From: Deinococcus sonorensis KR-87
GTDB lineage: Bacteria > Deinococcota > Deinococci > Deinococcales > Deinococcaceae
DNA: 64,000 bases
Direction: 5' to 3'
Assembly: GCF_040256395.1 (NCBI RefSeq)
Contig: NZ_CP158297.1
Location: 310,001-374,000, forward strand
Under the pieces are notes generated by a model. That model was not told the origin of the DNA, made no database searches, and saw nothing but the letters and a program-made list of their open reading frames with translations. Of the stretch, positions 26,592-36,060 are shown in pieces; positions within the stretch are counted from its first letter, which is position 1, and each line of letters opens with the position of its first letter. The position numbers and the translations under genes are program-made.

Positions 26592-27268
26592 GCCACGCGG
26601 GATGCCGAAGGTGCACTCCGCCGCTGTCGCGTCACGTCTACCGTGCCGGTGTCGGTTGACTGCACCGCCGCCGGGCTGGCGTTGAGGCACGAGCAGGGGG
26701 CAGACTTCAAGAGACCTGGCCAACCCAGAAAACAAATGCCCCCATGACCGGATGGGTTGGTCATCTGTTGACGCTGCCGACGCTTCCGTGTCGTTGACCC
26801 ACAGTCGTCAACTGGAGATGGGCCTTAGGATGGCCCACTGCCTACCGATCAGGTGCGCGCCCAGGACCTCTTTCACCGGGGTCCGGAGACCGCCATGCTC
26901 CAGAACAACGTTCATTCGGAGGGACAACCCTGATGCGTGCCCCTGCACCTGTGGGCATAGAGCGGCCGGATCAATGACATGAGCATGGCGGTCGATCAGC
27001 CGCTCACCATGGAAAGTCGGGGGGTTCTTCAATCCTGTGGGAAGAGAAGGGCGAGTCCGTATTGAACCGCTCAGTCGAGGTGCTGGAACTGTTGGGTTTT
27101 CTCTGAAAGCAACCATATTTCTAATTCAATAAGCCTGAATCTTCAATGAAGGGCAGGAACTCTACATGATGATTGCATGGGAACGCAGACACGTTTGAGA
27201 AGGTTTAAGCTGGTCAAGGCTCACGGACGCCACACAATTCATTGTCTGGCGATGGGCCGGGAGGTCAC
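26592..27268. other. intergenic gap with AT-rich promoter region
   Basis: No gene. The stretch 27090-27210 is AT-rich relative to its surroundings and precedes the NPCBM lipoprotein gene; it is the likely promoter area, though I cannot pick a single -35/-10 pair with confidence. Confidence 0.4.
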
Positions 27269-28522
27269 ATGAACCGATTCGTCGGACCCATCGTGCTGTC
27301 CCTGCTGCTGGCCGCGTGCGGTCAACGGGCCGCCACGCCCAGTCTGGACCCCTACGCTGCCGAGTACGCGGCCCACCCGTCCCAGCCGTGGATTTCCAGC
27401 AGCGTCTCCGCGCTGAGTCTCACGCCGGGCGTGAACACGCTGTACTACGAGACCCCCACGTACGCCAGCAGCGGCTGGGGGCCGATCGAGGTGAACCGCA
27501 GCAACGGTGGCCGCGCGCAGCTGGACGGCCACCCGCTCACCCTCGGCGGCGAGGTGTTCATGAAGGGGTATGGCGTGCACTCGACCTCCGAACTGAGGTA
27601 CGCGCTGGCCGGAACGGGCGCCACCTGTACCCGCTTCTCGGCCATCGTGGGCGTCGATGACGAGGTGGGAAACAGAGGCAGTGTGGTGTTCCAGGTGTGG
27701 GCGGACGGGGTGAAGCTGGCCGACAGCGGGGTCCTGCGGGGCAGCGACGGGATCCAGACCATCACCGCGGACCTGACGGGCCGGTCGAACCTGCGCCTGG
27801 TGGTCACGGACGCGGGGGACGGGAACTCTTACGACCATGCCGACTGGGTCAACCCCATCATCTCCTGCGTGGCAAGTGGGTTGCCGGACACCACACCACC
27901 CGTCCTCGGCGCCTGCTTCTTCAATGTCAAGTCGCCCTCCAGTCAGTACTTCCTGCTGGGGCTGGCGCAGGACGAGCGGTCGGTCCGCCGTCTGCGCATC
28001 TACGACGCCGACTCGAACGAACTGCTGAACAGCACCGACCCGGCCGACAACACCGGCAAGTTCAGCATCGACCCGGGTCCACCCAGCGCCACGGCACCGT
28101 GTGCCGTGCAGGATCAGGAGCCACGGCACGCCTACAACTGGTCGACGTATGTCCAGGCCCTGCCGTTCAGTGCACGGCACCTCCGCCTGGTGGCCGAGGA
28201 CACCTCCGGCAACACCACCACGAAGCTGCTGACCATGGATCAGGGCGCCGTGCGCACCTCGGCCATGTCGCCGGACCATGGACGGGCCGGCACGGTGGTG
28301 ACCGTGACGGGCATTGGCTTTACGGCAGATTCGGTTGTTCACTTCGGCAATGGCCCGGACTCGGAATTGAAGCCCATAGTGATCGATGGGAACCGGCTGA
28401 CCTTCGTCGTTCCAGCGCTCCCACCGGACGCGCCCAGATATGTGGGTGATGTGTTCGTAACCACCCCCGGCACGGGGGTGGACAGGCTCAACCCTTACCT
28501 GACGTTCTCCTACGACGAGTAG
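27269..28522 (+). CDS. NPCBM-domain lipoprotein with C-terminal IPT/TIG domain, 417 aa
   Basis: GGGAGGT precedes the ATG at 27269. Lipobox LSLLLAAC gives Cys17. Residues about 45-205 are an NPCBM/NEW2 carbohydrate-binding-type domain (SSGWGPIEVNRSNGG, KGYGVHSTSELRYAL, VGVDDEVGNRGSVVFQVWADG, LRLVVTDAGDG, DHADW). A beta-rich middle domain follows, and the end is an IPT/TIG domain (SPDHGRAGTVVTVTGIGFTAD). No enzyme domain. It should sit on the outer face of a membrane and bind glycan. The NPCBM domain is closely similar to that of the lipoprotein at 46012-48222. Confidence 0.88.
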   Translation: MNRFVGPIVLSLLLAACGQRAATPSLDPYAAEYAAHPSQPWISSSVSALSLTPGVNTLYYETPTYASSGWGPIEVNRSNGGRAQLDGHPLTLGGEVFMKGYGVHSTSELRYALAGTGATCTRFSAIVGVDDEVGNRGSVVFQVWADGVKLADSGVLRGSDGIQTITADLTGRSNLRLVVTDAGDGNSYDHADWVNPIISCVASGLPDTTPPVLGACFFNVKSPSSQYFLLGLAQDERSVRRLRIYDADSNELLNSTDPADNTGKFSIDPGPPSATAPCAVQDQEPRHAYNWSTYVQALPFSARHLRLVAEDTSGNTTTKLLTMDQGAVRTSAMSPDHGRAGTVVTVTGIGFTADSVVHFGNGPDSELKPIVIDGNRLTFVVPALPPDAPRYVGDVFVTTPGTGVDRLNPYLTFSYDE

Positions 28523-28724
28523 CTGCAGAATCGAACATCAGCCGGGTGGCCCCCGCAGGGCAGGGCGTGCCGACGGCAGGACAGCACATGAACTGAGCTC
28601 CATTTGAACCGGATTCCTGTCTTCCCGGCATCAACCGCAGCACCCCTCTCGCTGGCCCCGTTCGGGCAGCGGGGCGTTGCTCCAGCCGGTCAGGAATCGA
28701 GAAGCGCCCGTTCAAGTCAGCGCC

Positions 28725-28730
28725 TAGAGT
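28725..28730 (+). promoter_or_regulatory. -10 element (TAGAGT), leaderless layout
   Basis: TAGAGT ends 6 bp before the ATG at 28737 of the VOC gene. Confidence 0.5.
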
Positions 28731-28736
28731 GAGGGT

Positions 28737-29150
28737 ATGGACCTGAGCATTCACCAGAGCTTCCTGCCGCACAGCGACCCGGACGCCTCCATCCGCTTCT
28801 ACCGTGACCTGCTGGGCTTTGAGATCCGCAACGACGTCCGCTATGGCGGCATGAGCTGGCTCACCCTCGGCCCGGTTGGTCAGCCGGGCACGTCCATCGT
28901 GCTGGAGCCGCCGGCCCCGGCGGGGGCGGGCATCACGGACGAGGAGCGGCGGGTGATTGAGGACATGATGGCCAAGGGAACCTACGCCCGCGTCATTCTG
29001 GCCACCGCTGACCTGGATGCCACCTTCGAGCGGATCCAGGCCGGTGCGGCTGAGGTGGTGCAGGAGCCGACCGAGCACCCGTACGGGGTGCGTGACTGCG
29101 CGTTCCGCGATCCTGCCGGGAACCTGATCCGCATCCAGGAGCGGCGTTAG
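28737..29150 (+). CDS. VOC (glyoxalase/bleomycin-resistance fold) protein, 137 aa
   Basis: Two beta-alpha-beta-beta-beta modules: MDLSIHQSFLPHSDPDASIRF with FYRDLLGFEIRNDVRYGGM, then YARVILATADLDATFERIQAG with EVVQEPTEHPYGVRDCAFRDPAGNLIRIQE. The HPYGVRDCAFRDPAGN end is typical of VOC proteins. His6 and the Glu in the last strand could be metal ligands. Members are lyases, dioxygenases or drug-sequestering proteins; which applies here cannot be said. A TAGAGT hexamer lies 6 bp upstream of the ATG. Confidence 0.9.
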   Translation: MDLSIHQSFLPHSDPDASIRFYRDLLGFEIRNDVRYGGMSWLTLGPVGQPGTSIVLEPPAPAGAGITDEERRVIEDMMAKGTYARVILATADLDATFERIQAGAAEVVQEPTEHPYGVRDCAFRDPAGNLIRIQERR

Positions 29151-29456
29151 GCGCAGTGGCCGGGCAGATGGGCTCGCGGTGTCATCCGGGTGGAGACGGC
29201 CAATTCCTGCCTCCACCTGGATCGGCTGGCGCTTCACGCCTTGGGCCGTGAAGTCACCTCGAAACGGACGCCGGCGTGTCGACCTCCAGCCAACGAGCAG
29301 CCTGGACCACCTGGGCCTCCACGTCAGGATGCGTCCATCGGCGCGCTGGATCATCACGGCAGAGCGGGCGCACCACCCGACTGAACAGCGCGTCCGCACG
29401 TTCAGCAGCCCGCCTCAACGCGTCCACCCACCCATTTACTGAAAGTTGGCATCCTC
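29151..29456. other. intergenic gap
   Basis: Nothing recognised apart from TTTACT about 20 nt before the next ATG. Confidence 0.35.
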
Positions 29457-29939
29457 ATGACGAACACCACCTCTGGTCCCACAACGAAGGCCGCCAGGCG
29501 GGTCACCGGTCCCGCGGGAACATCCAGGACCTTTACAGATGAGGAGCGGGCCGCGATGCAGGAGCGCGCCGTGGAGCGAAGAGCCGCCGGGCGCCGCGGC
29601 GACCCTCTGGACCCGGACCGCGCCGTGCTCGACAAGATTGCGGGCATGCAGGGGGACGACCGGCTGATCGCTGAGCGGCTGCACGCCATCATCCGGGCCA
29701 CCGCGCCGGGACTGGTGCCGAAGCTCTGGTACGGCATGCCCGCCTATGCCCGTGACGGCAAGGTCGTGTGCTTCTTCCAGAGCGCGCAGAAATTCAAGAC
29801 GAGATACGCCACGCTGGGGTTCAGCGACCAGGCACGTCTCGATCACGGGCTGATGTGGCCAACTTCCTTTGCCCTGATCGACATGACGCCTGAGGTCGAA
29901 GCGCAGGTGGCGGCGCTCGTCAAGCGGTCGAGGGCCTAA
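29457..29939 (+). CDS. DUF1801-family protein, 160 aa
   Basis: The N-terminal 55 residues are charged and disordered-looking (FTDEERAAMQERAVERRAAG). The rest shows the DUF1801/YdhG-like pattern: LHAIIRATAPGLVPKLWYGMPAYARDGKVV is the hallmark region (PGL-P-KLWYGMPAY), followed by FFQSAQKFKTRYATLGFSD and MTPEVEAQVAALVKRS at the end. The family has a small alpha/beta fold; some members are called iron chaperones, but function is not established. No ribosome binding site is evident. Cytoplasmic, monocistronic. Confidence 0.85.
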   Translation: MTNTTSGPTTKAARRVTGPAGTSRTFTDEERAAMQERAVERRAAGRRGDPLDPDRAVLDKIAGMQGDDRLIAERLHAIIRATAPGLVPKLWYGMPAYARDGKVVCFFQSAQKFKTRYATLGFSDQARLDHGLMWPTSFALIDMTPEVEAQVAALVKRSRA

Positions 29940-30094
29940 GCGCCGCAGTTCAAGGACGTGCTCGCCCGTCCAGACGCGGGTTGAGGCAGGTGGCCCCATG
30001 AGGATCACGTCCACATGCCGCCCGACGGACCGGATGTCGTGCCGCCTGTTCTGGACGGGCGCCTGCTGGGTGAGGGCGCCAGGGGGCGCACCGC

Positions 30095-30673
30095 TCAGGT
30101 CATCCGGGCGCGGCGGGCGATGTCGGCGGCGACCGCATCCGCGAACGCGTTGTCGAGCGGCGCGTGCTGCATCAGCAGGCGGTACCAGAGCGGGCCGAGC
30201 AGCAAATCCGTCAGGGTGTCGTCGTCCAGCGCCAGCCGCTCGCCGCGGGCGCGGGCGCGCTGCAGAAGGGTTGCGACCTGCCGGCGGCGTTTGCTGAAGT
30301 GCCGCCCCCAAAGGTCGGTCATCACTGCCGGGTCCTGCAACCCTTCGGCGACGAAGGCGCGATTGGTGGAACCGCAGGGGCTGTTGAATTTTGCAGTGGT
30401 GGCGCGCAGCAGCGTCTTCAGGTCCGTTTCGAGGTCGCCGGTGTCGGGCAGGTCCGGCAGCTGATCCGCCTGATCTGCGAAGGCGTCGAGGATCAGGGCG
30501 CGTTTGTGCGGCCAGCGGCGGTAGAGGGTCTGGCGGGCGATGCCGGTGCGCTGGGCGATGGTTTCCATGTTGATGGCGGCGTAGCCCTCCTCCGCGAGCA
30601 GCTCGAGCGCGGCGGTTTTTGCTCGGTCGGAGTGCGCCGCGTTGCGGGGTCGTCCGGGGGCGCGGATGGTCAT
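30095..30673 (-). CDS. TetR/AcrR-family repressor, 192 aa
   Basis: The N-terminal 60 residues carry the TetR helix-turn-helix: KTAALELLAEEGYAAINMETIAQRTGIARQTLYRRWPHKRALILDAF is its span, with GIARQTLYRRWPHK the recognition helix. The C-terminal ligand domain includes DLETDLKTLLRATTAKF and a late LLLGPLWYRLLMQ, the pattern of TetR_C-type domains. It is divergent from an MFS exporter with 50 bp between the starts, and a perfect 12-bp palindrome lies there, so it very likely represses the exporter and itself. TAGACT lies 5 bp before the ATG. Confidence 0.92.
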   Translation of the reverse strand: MTIRAPGRPRNAAHSDRAKTAALELLAEEGYAAINMETIAQRTGIARQTLYRRWPHKRALILDAFADQADQLPDLPDTGDLETDLKTLLRATTAKFNSPCGSTNRAFVAEGLQDPAVMTDLWGRHFSKRRRQVATLLQRARARGERLALDDDTLTDLLLGPLWYRLLMQHAPLDNAFADAVAADIARRARMT

Positions 30674-30723
30674 GCCTCAGTCTACCATTTGACATTTCGT
30701 GACGTCACGTATTTAATTCAATT
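30674..30723. promoter_or_regulatory. divergent promoters with shared TetR-type operator
   Basis: Plus strand: TTGACA (30689-30694), 17-bp spacer, TTTAAT (30712-30717), then 6 bp to the ATG at 30724. Minus strand: TAGACT (30679-30684) 5 bp before the TetR ATG at 30673, with GTGACG about 18 bp further up. A perfect palindrome CGTGACGTCACG (30698-30709) fills the plus spacer and overlaps the minus -35. Binding there would shut both genes; both transcripts would be leaderless or nearly so. Confidence 0.8.
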
Positions 30724-31923
30724 ATGAAACAGGATGTCGCGAAACCTCAGCCGCGGTCGCCCCTCCCCGCGTTGCTGGCCCTGGCGCTGGCGTACTTCAC
30801 GCTCGGGACCGCCTCGCTGTCGGTGGTGGCGCTCGCCCGGCCGATCAGTGCGTCCCTGCACGTCACGGCCGCCCAGACGGGCCAGCTGGTCACCGCCTTC
30901 TCCCTCACCTTCGCGGTCACCGCGCTGCTCGCCCAGAGCGTCGCGGGGCACCTGCAGCGCAAACACCTGCTGCTCGCCGGGCTCACGCTGCTGACCCTCG
31001 GGCTGGCCTTGGGCGCTGCCGCCACCAGCTTCACCGCGCTGCTGCTCACCCGCATGCTCGCCGCCATCGGCGCCAGCGTCCTCGGGCCCGTCGCGTCGGC
31101 CACCGGCAGCCTGCTGGTCCCCCCGGCGGAGCAGCCGCGCGCGCTCGCCATCGTCTTCGGCGGCTTCACCTTCGCCTCGGTGCTGGGCGTGCCGTTCGCC
31201 GCGCTGCTCTCCCCCGCCCTCGGCTGGCGCGGGACGCTGCTGGTCCTCGCGGGGCTGGCGGTCGGCGCCGCGCTGCTGGTGTGGCGGCTGGTCCCGCATG
31301 TGGAACGCGGCACCCGCATCACCGTGACCACGTACCTCAGCACCCTTCAGGCGCCGCGGGTAACACCGGCGCTGCTGACCACCATGCTGCAGATCGGTTC
31401 GATTTTCCTGCCGTACGCGGTGATCGGCGCGTACCTCAGCGCCCGCTTTGCCAGCAGCCCAGCGTGGATCACCGGCACCCTCCTCGCCTTCGGCATCGGC
31501 GGCGTCCTCGGCAACGCGGCCAGCGGCCCGCTCAGCCGGCGCCTCCAGCCGCTCGGCGTGCTGCAGCTCAGCCTCGCGGCCAGCCTGCTGGTCGCCGCGG
31601 CACTGCTGTTCGTTCCGCACGTCCCGGTCCTTGGCCTGCTTGCCTTTTTTATCTGGTCCATCTTCGGGAACATGTTCCAGGCGCCGCAGCAGGCGCGCCT
31701 GATCGGGCTGCTCCCGGAGCGGCGCGGCCTGATGCTGGCCCTGAACGCCGCCGTGCTGTATTTCGGCATCGGCCTCGGCAGCTGGGCGGGCAGCCTGCTG
31801 CTGCCCACCCTCGGCGCGCCGCTCCTGGCGTTGCCTCCGGTCCTGCTGCTCGCGGGCGCCCTGCTGCTCACCCCGCGCCCCCGACCGGTCAACGCCGTCA
31901 AGGCGCCGGCGGCCGGCGCCTGA
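30724..31923 (+). CDS. MFS transporter (drug-efflux type), 399 aa
   Basis: Twelve hydrophobic segments. After helix 1 (LLALALAYFTLGTASLSVVA) come FSLTFAVTALLAQSVAGHLQRKHLL, carrying the loop 2-3 motif in shortened form, then LLLTRMLAAIGASVLGPVASATGSLLVPP, the helix 4-5 motif of DHA1-type transporters, and AIVFGGFTFASVLGVPFAALL (motif C-like GxxxGxPxxxxL). It is a proton-driven exporter by family; substrate unknown. Expression is probably induced by a ligand of the adjacent TetR regulator. Transcript predicted leaderless. Confidence 0.92.
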   Translation: MKQDVAKPQPRSPLPALLALALAYFTLGTASLSVVALARPISASLHVTAAQTGQLVTAFSLTFAVTALLAQSVAGHLQRKHLLLAGLTLLTLGLALGAAATSFTALLLTRMLAAIGASVLGPVASATGSLLVPPAEQPRALAIVFGGFTFASVLGVPFAALLSPALGWRGTLLVLAGLAVGAALLVWRLVPHVERGTRITVTTYLSTLQAPRVTPALLTTMLQIGSIFLPYAVIGAYLSARFASSPAWITGTLLAFGIGGVLGNAASGPLSRRLQPLGVLQLSLAASLLVAAALLFVPHVPVLGLLAFFIWSIFGNMFQAPQQARLIGLLPERRGLMLALNAAVLYFGIGLGSWAGSLLLPTLGAPLLALPPVLLLAGALLLTPRPRPVNAVKAPAAGA

Positions 31924-32347
31924 TCCGCTCACGTCTCGTGGCCGGCGCGCGGGGCGACGCCAGTGGATCTGACCGCGGACCCGCCGAACTGCCCGGTCCA
32001 GGAGGACCCGGCGCCAAAACCCCAGGGACGCGGAGCGCTCGCCCCGCCTTGCCCGGGAACCATCAAGGCGCAGGAACAGACGCACAGGCGCCCTACACGC
32101 TGGAGGAGTCTGCACGGGGACGACCGGCGCCGAAGCGCGTCCACTGGTCCAGTTCGCGCCCACCGGCTTCAAGCGGGTCCGACCCGACACCCGAGTCGTC
32201 CGGGGGTAACCGCCTCCTGGGCGCACCCCCGGACGAACGCACCGCCCGGTCATTCGCCCGACAGCAGCACGGCGGCCTGCCCACACGCGGCGCCGGGCCG
32301 GACGCGGTCCTGCGCCGACACCCATTGCTGTTCCTTGCCCCTGCTGT
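31924..32347. other. intergenic gap between convergent genes
   Basis: No gene. No clear terminator hairpin found. Confidence 0.35.
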
Positions 32348-34684
32348 TCAGTCCTGCCGGATCAGCCCTCGCTCCAACGCGACCCGCGTGGCCAGCACCC
32401 GGCTGGCCACGCCGAGTTTGGAAAAGATGGTGCGCAGATGGGCGTTCACGGTGGGCAGCGTGATGCCGAGCGCCGCCGCAATCTGGCCGTTGGTGTCCCC
32501 GCGTGCCACCAGCGCCAGCACCTCCGTCTCGCGGGCGGTCAGGTCGGTGAGCGGCGTGGTCCGGGCCGGATGCTGCGGCGCGCTTCCCTGACGCCCGGTC
32601 GCCTGGGACAACCGTGCGAGGGCCGCGCTCGCGGCCTCGGCGACCTGCGGCGCCACCCGGCCGGCGTCCCGCTCCACCACCTGACGGTACAGCGCAGCCG
32701 CGCCCTCAGGGTCCCCCAGGGCTTCTGCCGCCCGCCCCAGCGCCTCGGTGATTGACGCGAGCACGCCGGGGACGCTGGCGCGCCGCGCCTCTTCGAGTGC
32801 CCGCGTGAAGTGCGCCTGCGCGTCCCCCGGCTGTCCGGTGGCGAGCGCCCACTCTCCGTACACCCGCTCCACCGACGAGCGCGCCACGGGGGACGGGAGC
32901 CCTTCGGCCACCCGGCGGGCGTCCGCCAGCAACGCGGGGGCCTCCGCGGTCTGGCCGAGCCGGATCCGCAGCCACGCGCTCCACACCAGCACCTGCACAC
33001 GCAGCAGGGGCGTGTGGCCCGGATGCACCTCCGGCGCCAGCGTGTCCACACACTGCAGGGCCTCCGCGTCCCGGCCCTGCGCGTGCAGGACCATCACCAG
33101 GCTCATGGTAGCGCCCTGCTGCCCGGAACGGTCCTCCAGCGTCGTGTACCGGGCCCGCGCCTCACGGATGAGGGCCTCCGTCTGCGAGAGGTCCGGACCG
33201 CTGAACTGGCGCGCCTGGGCGAGCAGCAGCATGGTGTTCGCTTCCAGCACCGGGTTGCCCAGCGCCCGGGCCAGCGCCAGCGCACGCTCATGGTGCAGCG
33301 CGGCGCTGAGCGGCTCTCCCTGCATCAATGCCAGGTGCCCGATGACGTTGTGCAGGTGCGCCCGCGTCGCCTGGTCGCTGTCCTGCACGTGCAGCAGCAG
33401 GGTCTCGGCCCAGACCCGGCCCTCGTCCACCAGCCCGTTGCCCGCCATCCAGAACTGATACAGGCCGCGTTCCAGCCGCAGGGCCAGCGCCGTGGTTCCG
33501 CTCGCGATCGCCCAGCTGAGCGCCGAGCGCAAATGCGGGTAGGTTGCGGTGACCCAGGTGAGGTACCGGGCCCGGTCGGCCCGCGGGGACCCGGCCGCGA
33601 ACTGCGCTTCCAGCCGGGTCAGGTAGAACCGCGCGTGCGCCTCCCGGGCCGCGTCGAGCGCGTCAGCCTCCTTGAGCTTCTCCAGCGCGTACTCGCGCAC
33701 CGGTTCCAGCAGGGAGAGGCCGCCATCCTGAGCCGCGCGCCCCACCCAGCCGTGCTCGACCAGGGCCGCCAGCACATCCAGCCGCCCCACCGCGCCGAGC
33801 GCGGCCCCCACCTCCTCCGGCGTGAAGGTGCCGGGAAACACCGCCAGCCACGCCAGCAACCGCTGCTCCTCCGGGCGGAGCAGGCCGTAACTCCAGTCCA
33901 GCGTGGCGCGCAGCGATTGCTGCCGGGCCGGCAGGTCGCGGGGCCCCCGGGTCAGCACCTCCAGAGGCGCCTCCAGGGCGCGGCCGAGGGCGTCCAGCGA
34001 GAACAGGCGCAGGCGGGCCGCCGCGAGCTCGAGGCTCAGCGGCCAGCCGCCCAGCCGCGTCACGATCCGGGCCACCCGCTGCAGGGCCTCCAGGTCCCAG
34101 GTCAGCTGTGGCCGCACCTCCGAGGCGCGCTCCACGAACAGCGCCACGGCGGGGACCGAGCGCAGGGCGATGTCGGACGCGAGGTCGCTCGCCTCCGGCA
34201 GCCCCAGCGGCCCGAGCGTCACCTCGTGCTCGCCGCTCAGCTGCAGCGGCGCGCGGCTGGTCGCGAGGATGCAGACGCCCGGCGCCTCCAGCAGCAGCTC
34301 AGCCACAAATCCTGCGGCGTCCAGCAGGTGTTCGAGGTTGTCCAGCACCAGCAGCATGCGGGCGGACCTCAGGGCGGCGAACACCGCCTCCACCGCCAGC
34401 TGTTCGCCGCCCACCCCGAGCGCGGCGGCGACCGCCTGCGGCACCAGTTCCGCCTGCGTGACGGCGGCCAGGGACACCAGGCAGGCGCCGTCCGCAAAGG
34501 CGTCCTGCAGGTCGTGGGCGAGCCGGACCGCGAGCCGGGTCTTGCCCACGCCACCCATGCCGGTGAGGGTCACTAGGCGCACGTCGCGGCGCTGCAGCAG
34601 GGCAGCACACACGCCGAGCTCCCGCTCGCGCCCCTGGAGCCCACGGAGTGATCGCTCCAGCCGTGGGGGTCGGCTCAGGGGCAT
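32348..34684 (-). CDS. LuxR-type transcriptional regulator with ATPase and TPR domains, 778 aa
   Basis: The start at 34684 follows GGAGGAGGG; upstream in-frame codons lack protein-like sequence. Order: NB-ARC/AAA-type ATPase (about 15-330) with P-loop GMGGVGKTRLAVRLAHDL, Walker B MLLVLDNLEHLL and sensor CILATSRAPL; winged-helix-like and TPR-like helical repeats (about 340-690); C-terminal LuxR helix-turn-helix (DLTARETEVLALVARG, GITLPTVNAHLRTIFSKLGV). This is the large LuxR/STAND regulator architecture with ATP-switched activation. Ligand and targets unknown. Adjacent genes are not obviously its targets. Confidence 0.9.
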   Translation of the reverse strand: MPLSRPPRLERSLRGLQGRERELGVCAALLQRRDVRLVTLTGMGGVGKTRLAVRLAHDLQDAFADGACLVSLAAVTQAELVPQAVAAALGVGGEQLAVEAVFAALRSARMLLVLDNLEHLLDAAGFVAELLLEAPGVCILATSRAPLQLSGEHEVTLGPLGLPEASDLASDIALRSVPAVALFVERASEVRPQLTWDLEALQRVARIVTRLGGWPLSLELAAARLRLFSLDALGRALEAPLEVLTRGPRDLPARQQSLRATLDWSYGLLRPEEQRLLAWLAVFPGTFTPEEVGAALGAVGRLDVLAALVEHGWVGRAAQDGGLSLLEPVREYALEKLKEADALDAAREAHARFYLTRLEAQFAAGSPRADRARYLTWVTATYPHLRSALSWAIASGTTALALRLERGLYQFWMAGNGLVDEGRVWAETLLLHVQDSDQATRAHLHNVIGHLALMQGEPLSAALHHERALALARALGNPVLEANTMLLLAQARQFSGPDLSQTEALIREARARYTTLEDRSGQQGATMSLVMVLHAQGRDAEALQCVDTLAPEVHPGHTPLLRVQVLVWSAWLRIRLGQTAEAPALLADARRVAEGLPSPVARSSVERVYGEWALATGQPGDAQAHFTRALEEARRASVPGVLASITEALGRAAEALGDPEGAAALYRQVVERDAGRVAPQVAEAASAALARLSQATGRQGSAPQHPARTTPLTDLTARETEVLALVARGDTNGQIAAALGITLPTVNAHLRTIFSKLGVASRVLATRVALERGLIRQD

Positions 34685-35302
34685 GCCCTCCTCCGCCTGG
34701 GCCCTCCTCATGAACGACGTGACTCCCCGCTGGCAGGTCGCATGGCTGGTCCTCATGGTACGGCGAATCCTGGCTCGAGGCATGCCGCGTCTGACCCCGC
34801 GGGCGCCCATCGATGGCCTCGTCCTGCAGCAGGCCTGCAGCGCCGAGCGCGCACGCGCGAGCCCCAGGCTGGGCCCTCGAGGCGCGGTGCAGTTCCCCGG
34901 GCTGGGCCACCAGGAGGCCAGGTGCGTGCCAAGCCGCTGAGCTCGCCCCGGCGGCATGGCGCTGGGCGTTGATCGTGTCCTGGGTTGCGCTGCCCGCTTC
35001 CGGTCCCTGCGCCCTGCCAGCGGGGGCGCCCGCGGGGGCGGGCGGTTGGTGGTCCGGTGCTTGACGTGCTGCTGAGACTCGCCTCCACACAGCACAGCCC
35101 CCAACCGCCCGCAGCACGCGCAGGGGCCCGGGGACCCCTGCAGCTCCGTTGGCGAATGAAGTCGGAAGAGGGGCCGACGCTGCGGTCCACCCCACGGATG
35201 CAGCGCAGGACGGCAAGCCAACCGGCCACTCCAAAGCGGCCTTCACGTGCCGGTCATACCCAGGGCAGAATTACGCCATAGCCTGAACAGCAGGAGGCAG
35301 TT
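34685..35302. other. intergenic gap of 618 bp between divergent genes
   Basis: No gene seen; translations are Arg/Pro/Ala-rich. AGGAGG just before 35303 belongs to the next gene. Confidence 0.4.
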
Positions 35303-35698
35303 ATGACCTTAAAAGATCTGCAGCAGAACCACATGATGGCCCACCTGACCGACGCCCTCCAGCACAAGCAGGACATCGGGCATTACGGACGTCTGGTGTA
35401 CGCGATCGTCGCCCGGCACTTCCTGAAGGAGGATGAGCTGGTGAAGCTGCTGGCCCGCGATGAAGACTTCAGTGAGACGGACGCCCGCGCGCTCGTGCAG
35501 CAGGTACAGGAACGCGATTACAACCCGCCGCGCCGCGAGAAGATCATGGAGTACCAGCAGAAGCAGGCGTTCCCGATCCTGCCGGACGCAGACAACCCCG
35601 ACGAAGGCAACGTGTACCGTGACCTGGAGTTTCCGCAGCACGTGTACGACCACATCAGCGAGTACCACAGCCAGAAGGCGGAGGATCAGGCGTCCTGA
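35303..35698 (+). CDS. conserved-looking hypothetical protein, 131 aa
   Basis: AGGAGG with 6-nt spacing gives strong support for the ATG at 35303. The product is soluble, helical and acidic at its C-terminus: an N-terminal helix (LKDLQQNHMMAHLTDALQHK), GHYGRLVYAIVARHFL, then LVKLLARDEDFSETDARALVQQV and KIMEYQQKQAFPILPDADNP. Codon bias and lack of low complexity point to a real, well-expressed gene. I do not recognise the family; the pattern (short helical, DEDFSETDARALV-QQV) hints at a small regulatory or nucleic-acid-associated protein but nothing proves it. A strong hairpin follows the stop. Confidence 0.75.
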   Translation: MTLKDLQQNHMMAHLTDALQHKQDIGHYGRLVYAIVARHFLKEDELVKLLARDEDFSETDARALVQQVQERDYNPPRREKIMEYQQKQAFPILPDADNPDEGNVYRDLEFPQHVYDHISEYHSQKAEDQAS

Positions 35699-36060
35699 CG
35701 CCCGGCGCGCCGCCGTCCTGGGGCGGGAGTGGGGGTCAGGGGCAGGCCACGCGGCCTGCCCCTGACCTCCACTGGGTGTGGGCCCCGACGATCACCGGTG
35801 GGGAGGACGTCGCCAGGGCCGCCCCCCCTGCACGCCGAACCGCTCGGTAATCACCCGCGTGGCCTTCCTGAGCGCGCATTCGCTGCTTCACCCGAGACGG
35901 CAGACCAGCAACCGGGTCACGACGCTGGACCGGGAGACCTGACCCTGCCACTTGACGCCTTCACTCTGACCGGAGCCACCGCCGCTTACGAATATCGTTT
36001 GGCACGCCGTCCGCCTTCACCCCATGACGGGTCGCCCGTCGCCTGTGCAAGAGTGGGCGC
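35699..36060. other. intergenic gap with terminator
   Basis: Holds the hairpin at 35734-35767. The remainder shows nothing recognisable; AAGAGT 6 bp before the ATG at 36061 is a poor -10. Confidence 0.4.
35734..35767 (+). terminator. hairpin terminator of the 35303 gene
   Basis: Perfect 15-bp arms (35734-35748 and 35753-35767) around a 4-nt ACGC loop, 36 nt after the stop at 35698. No U tract. Confidence 0.75.
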
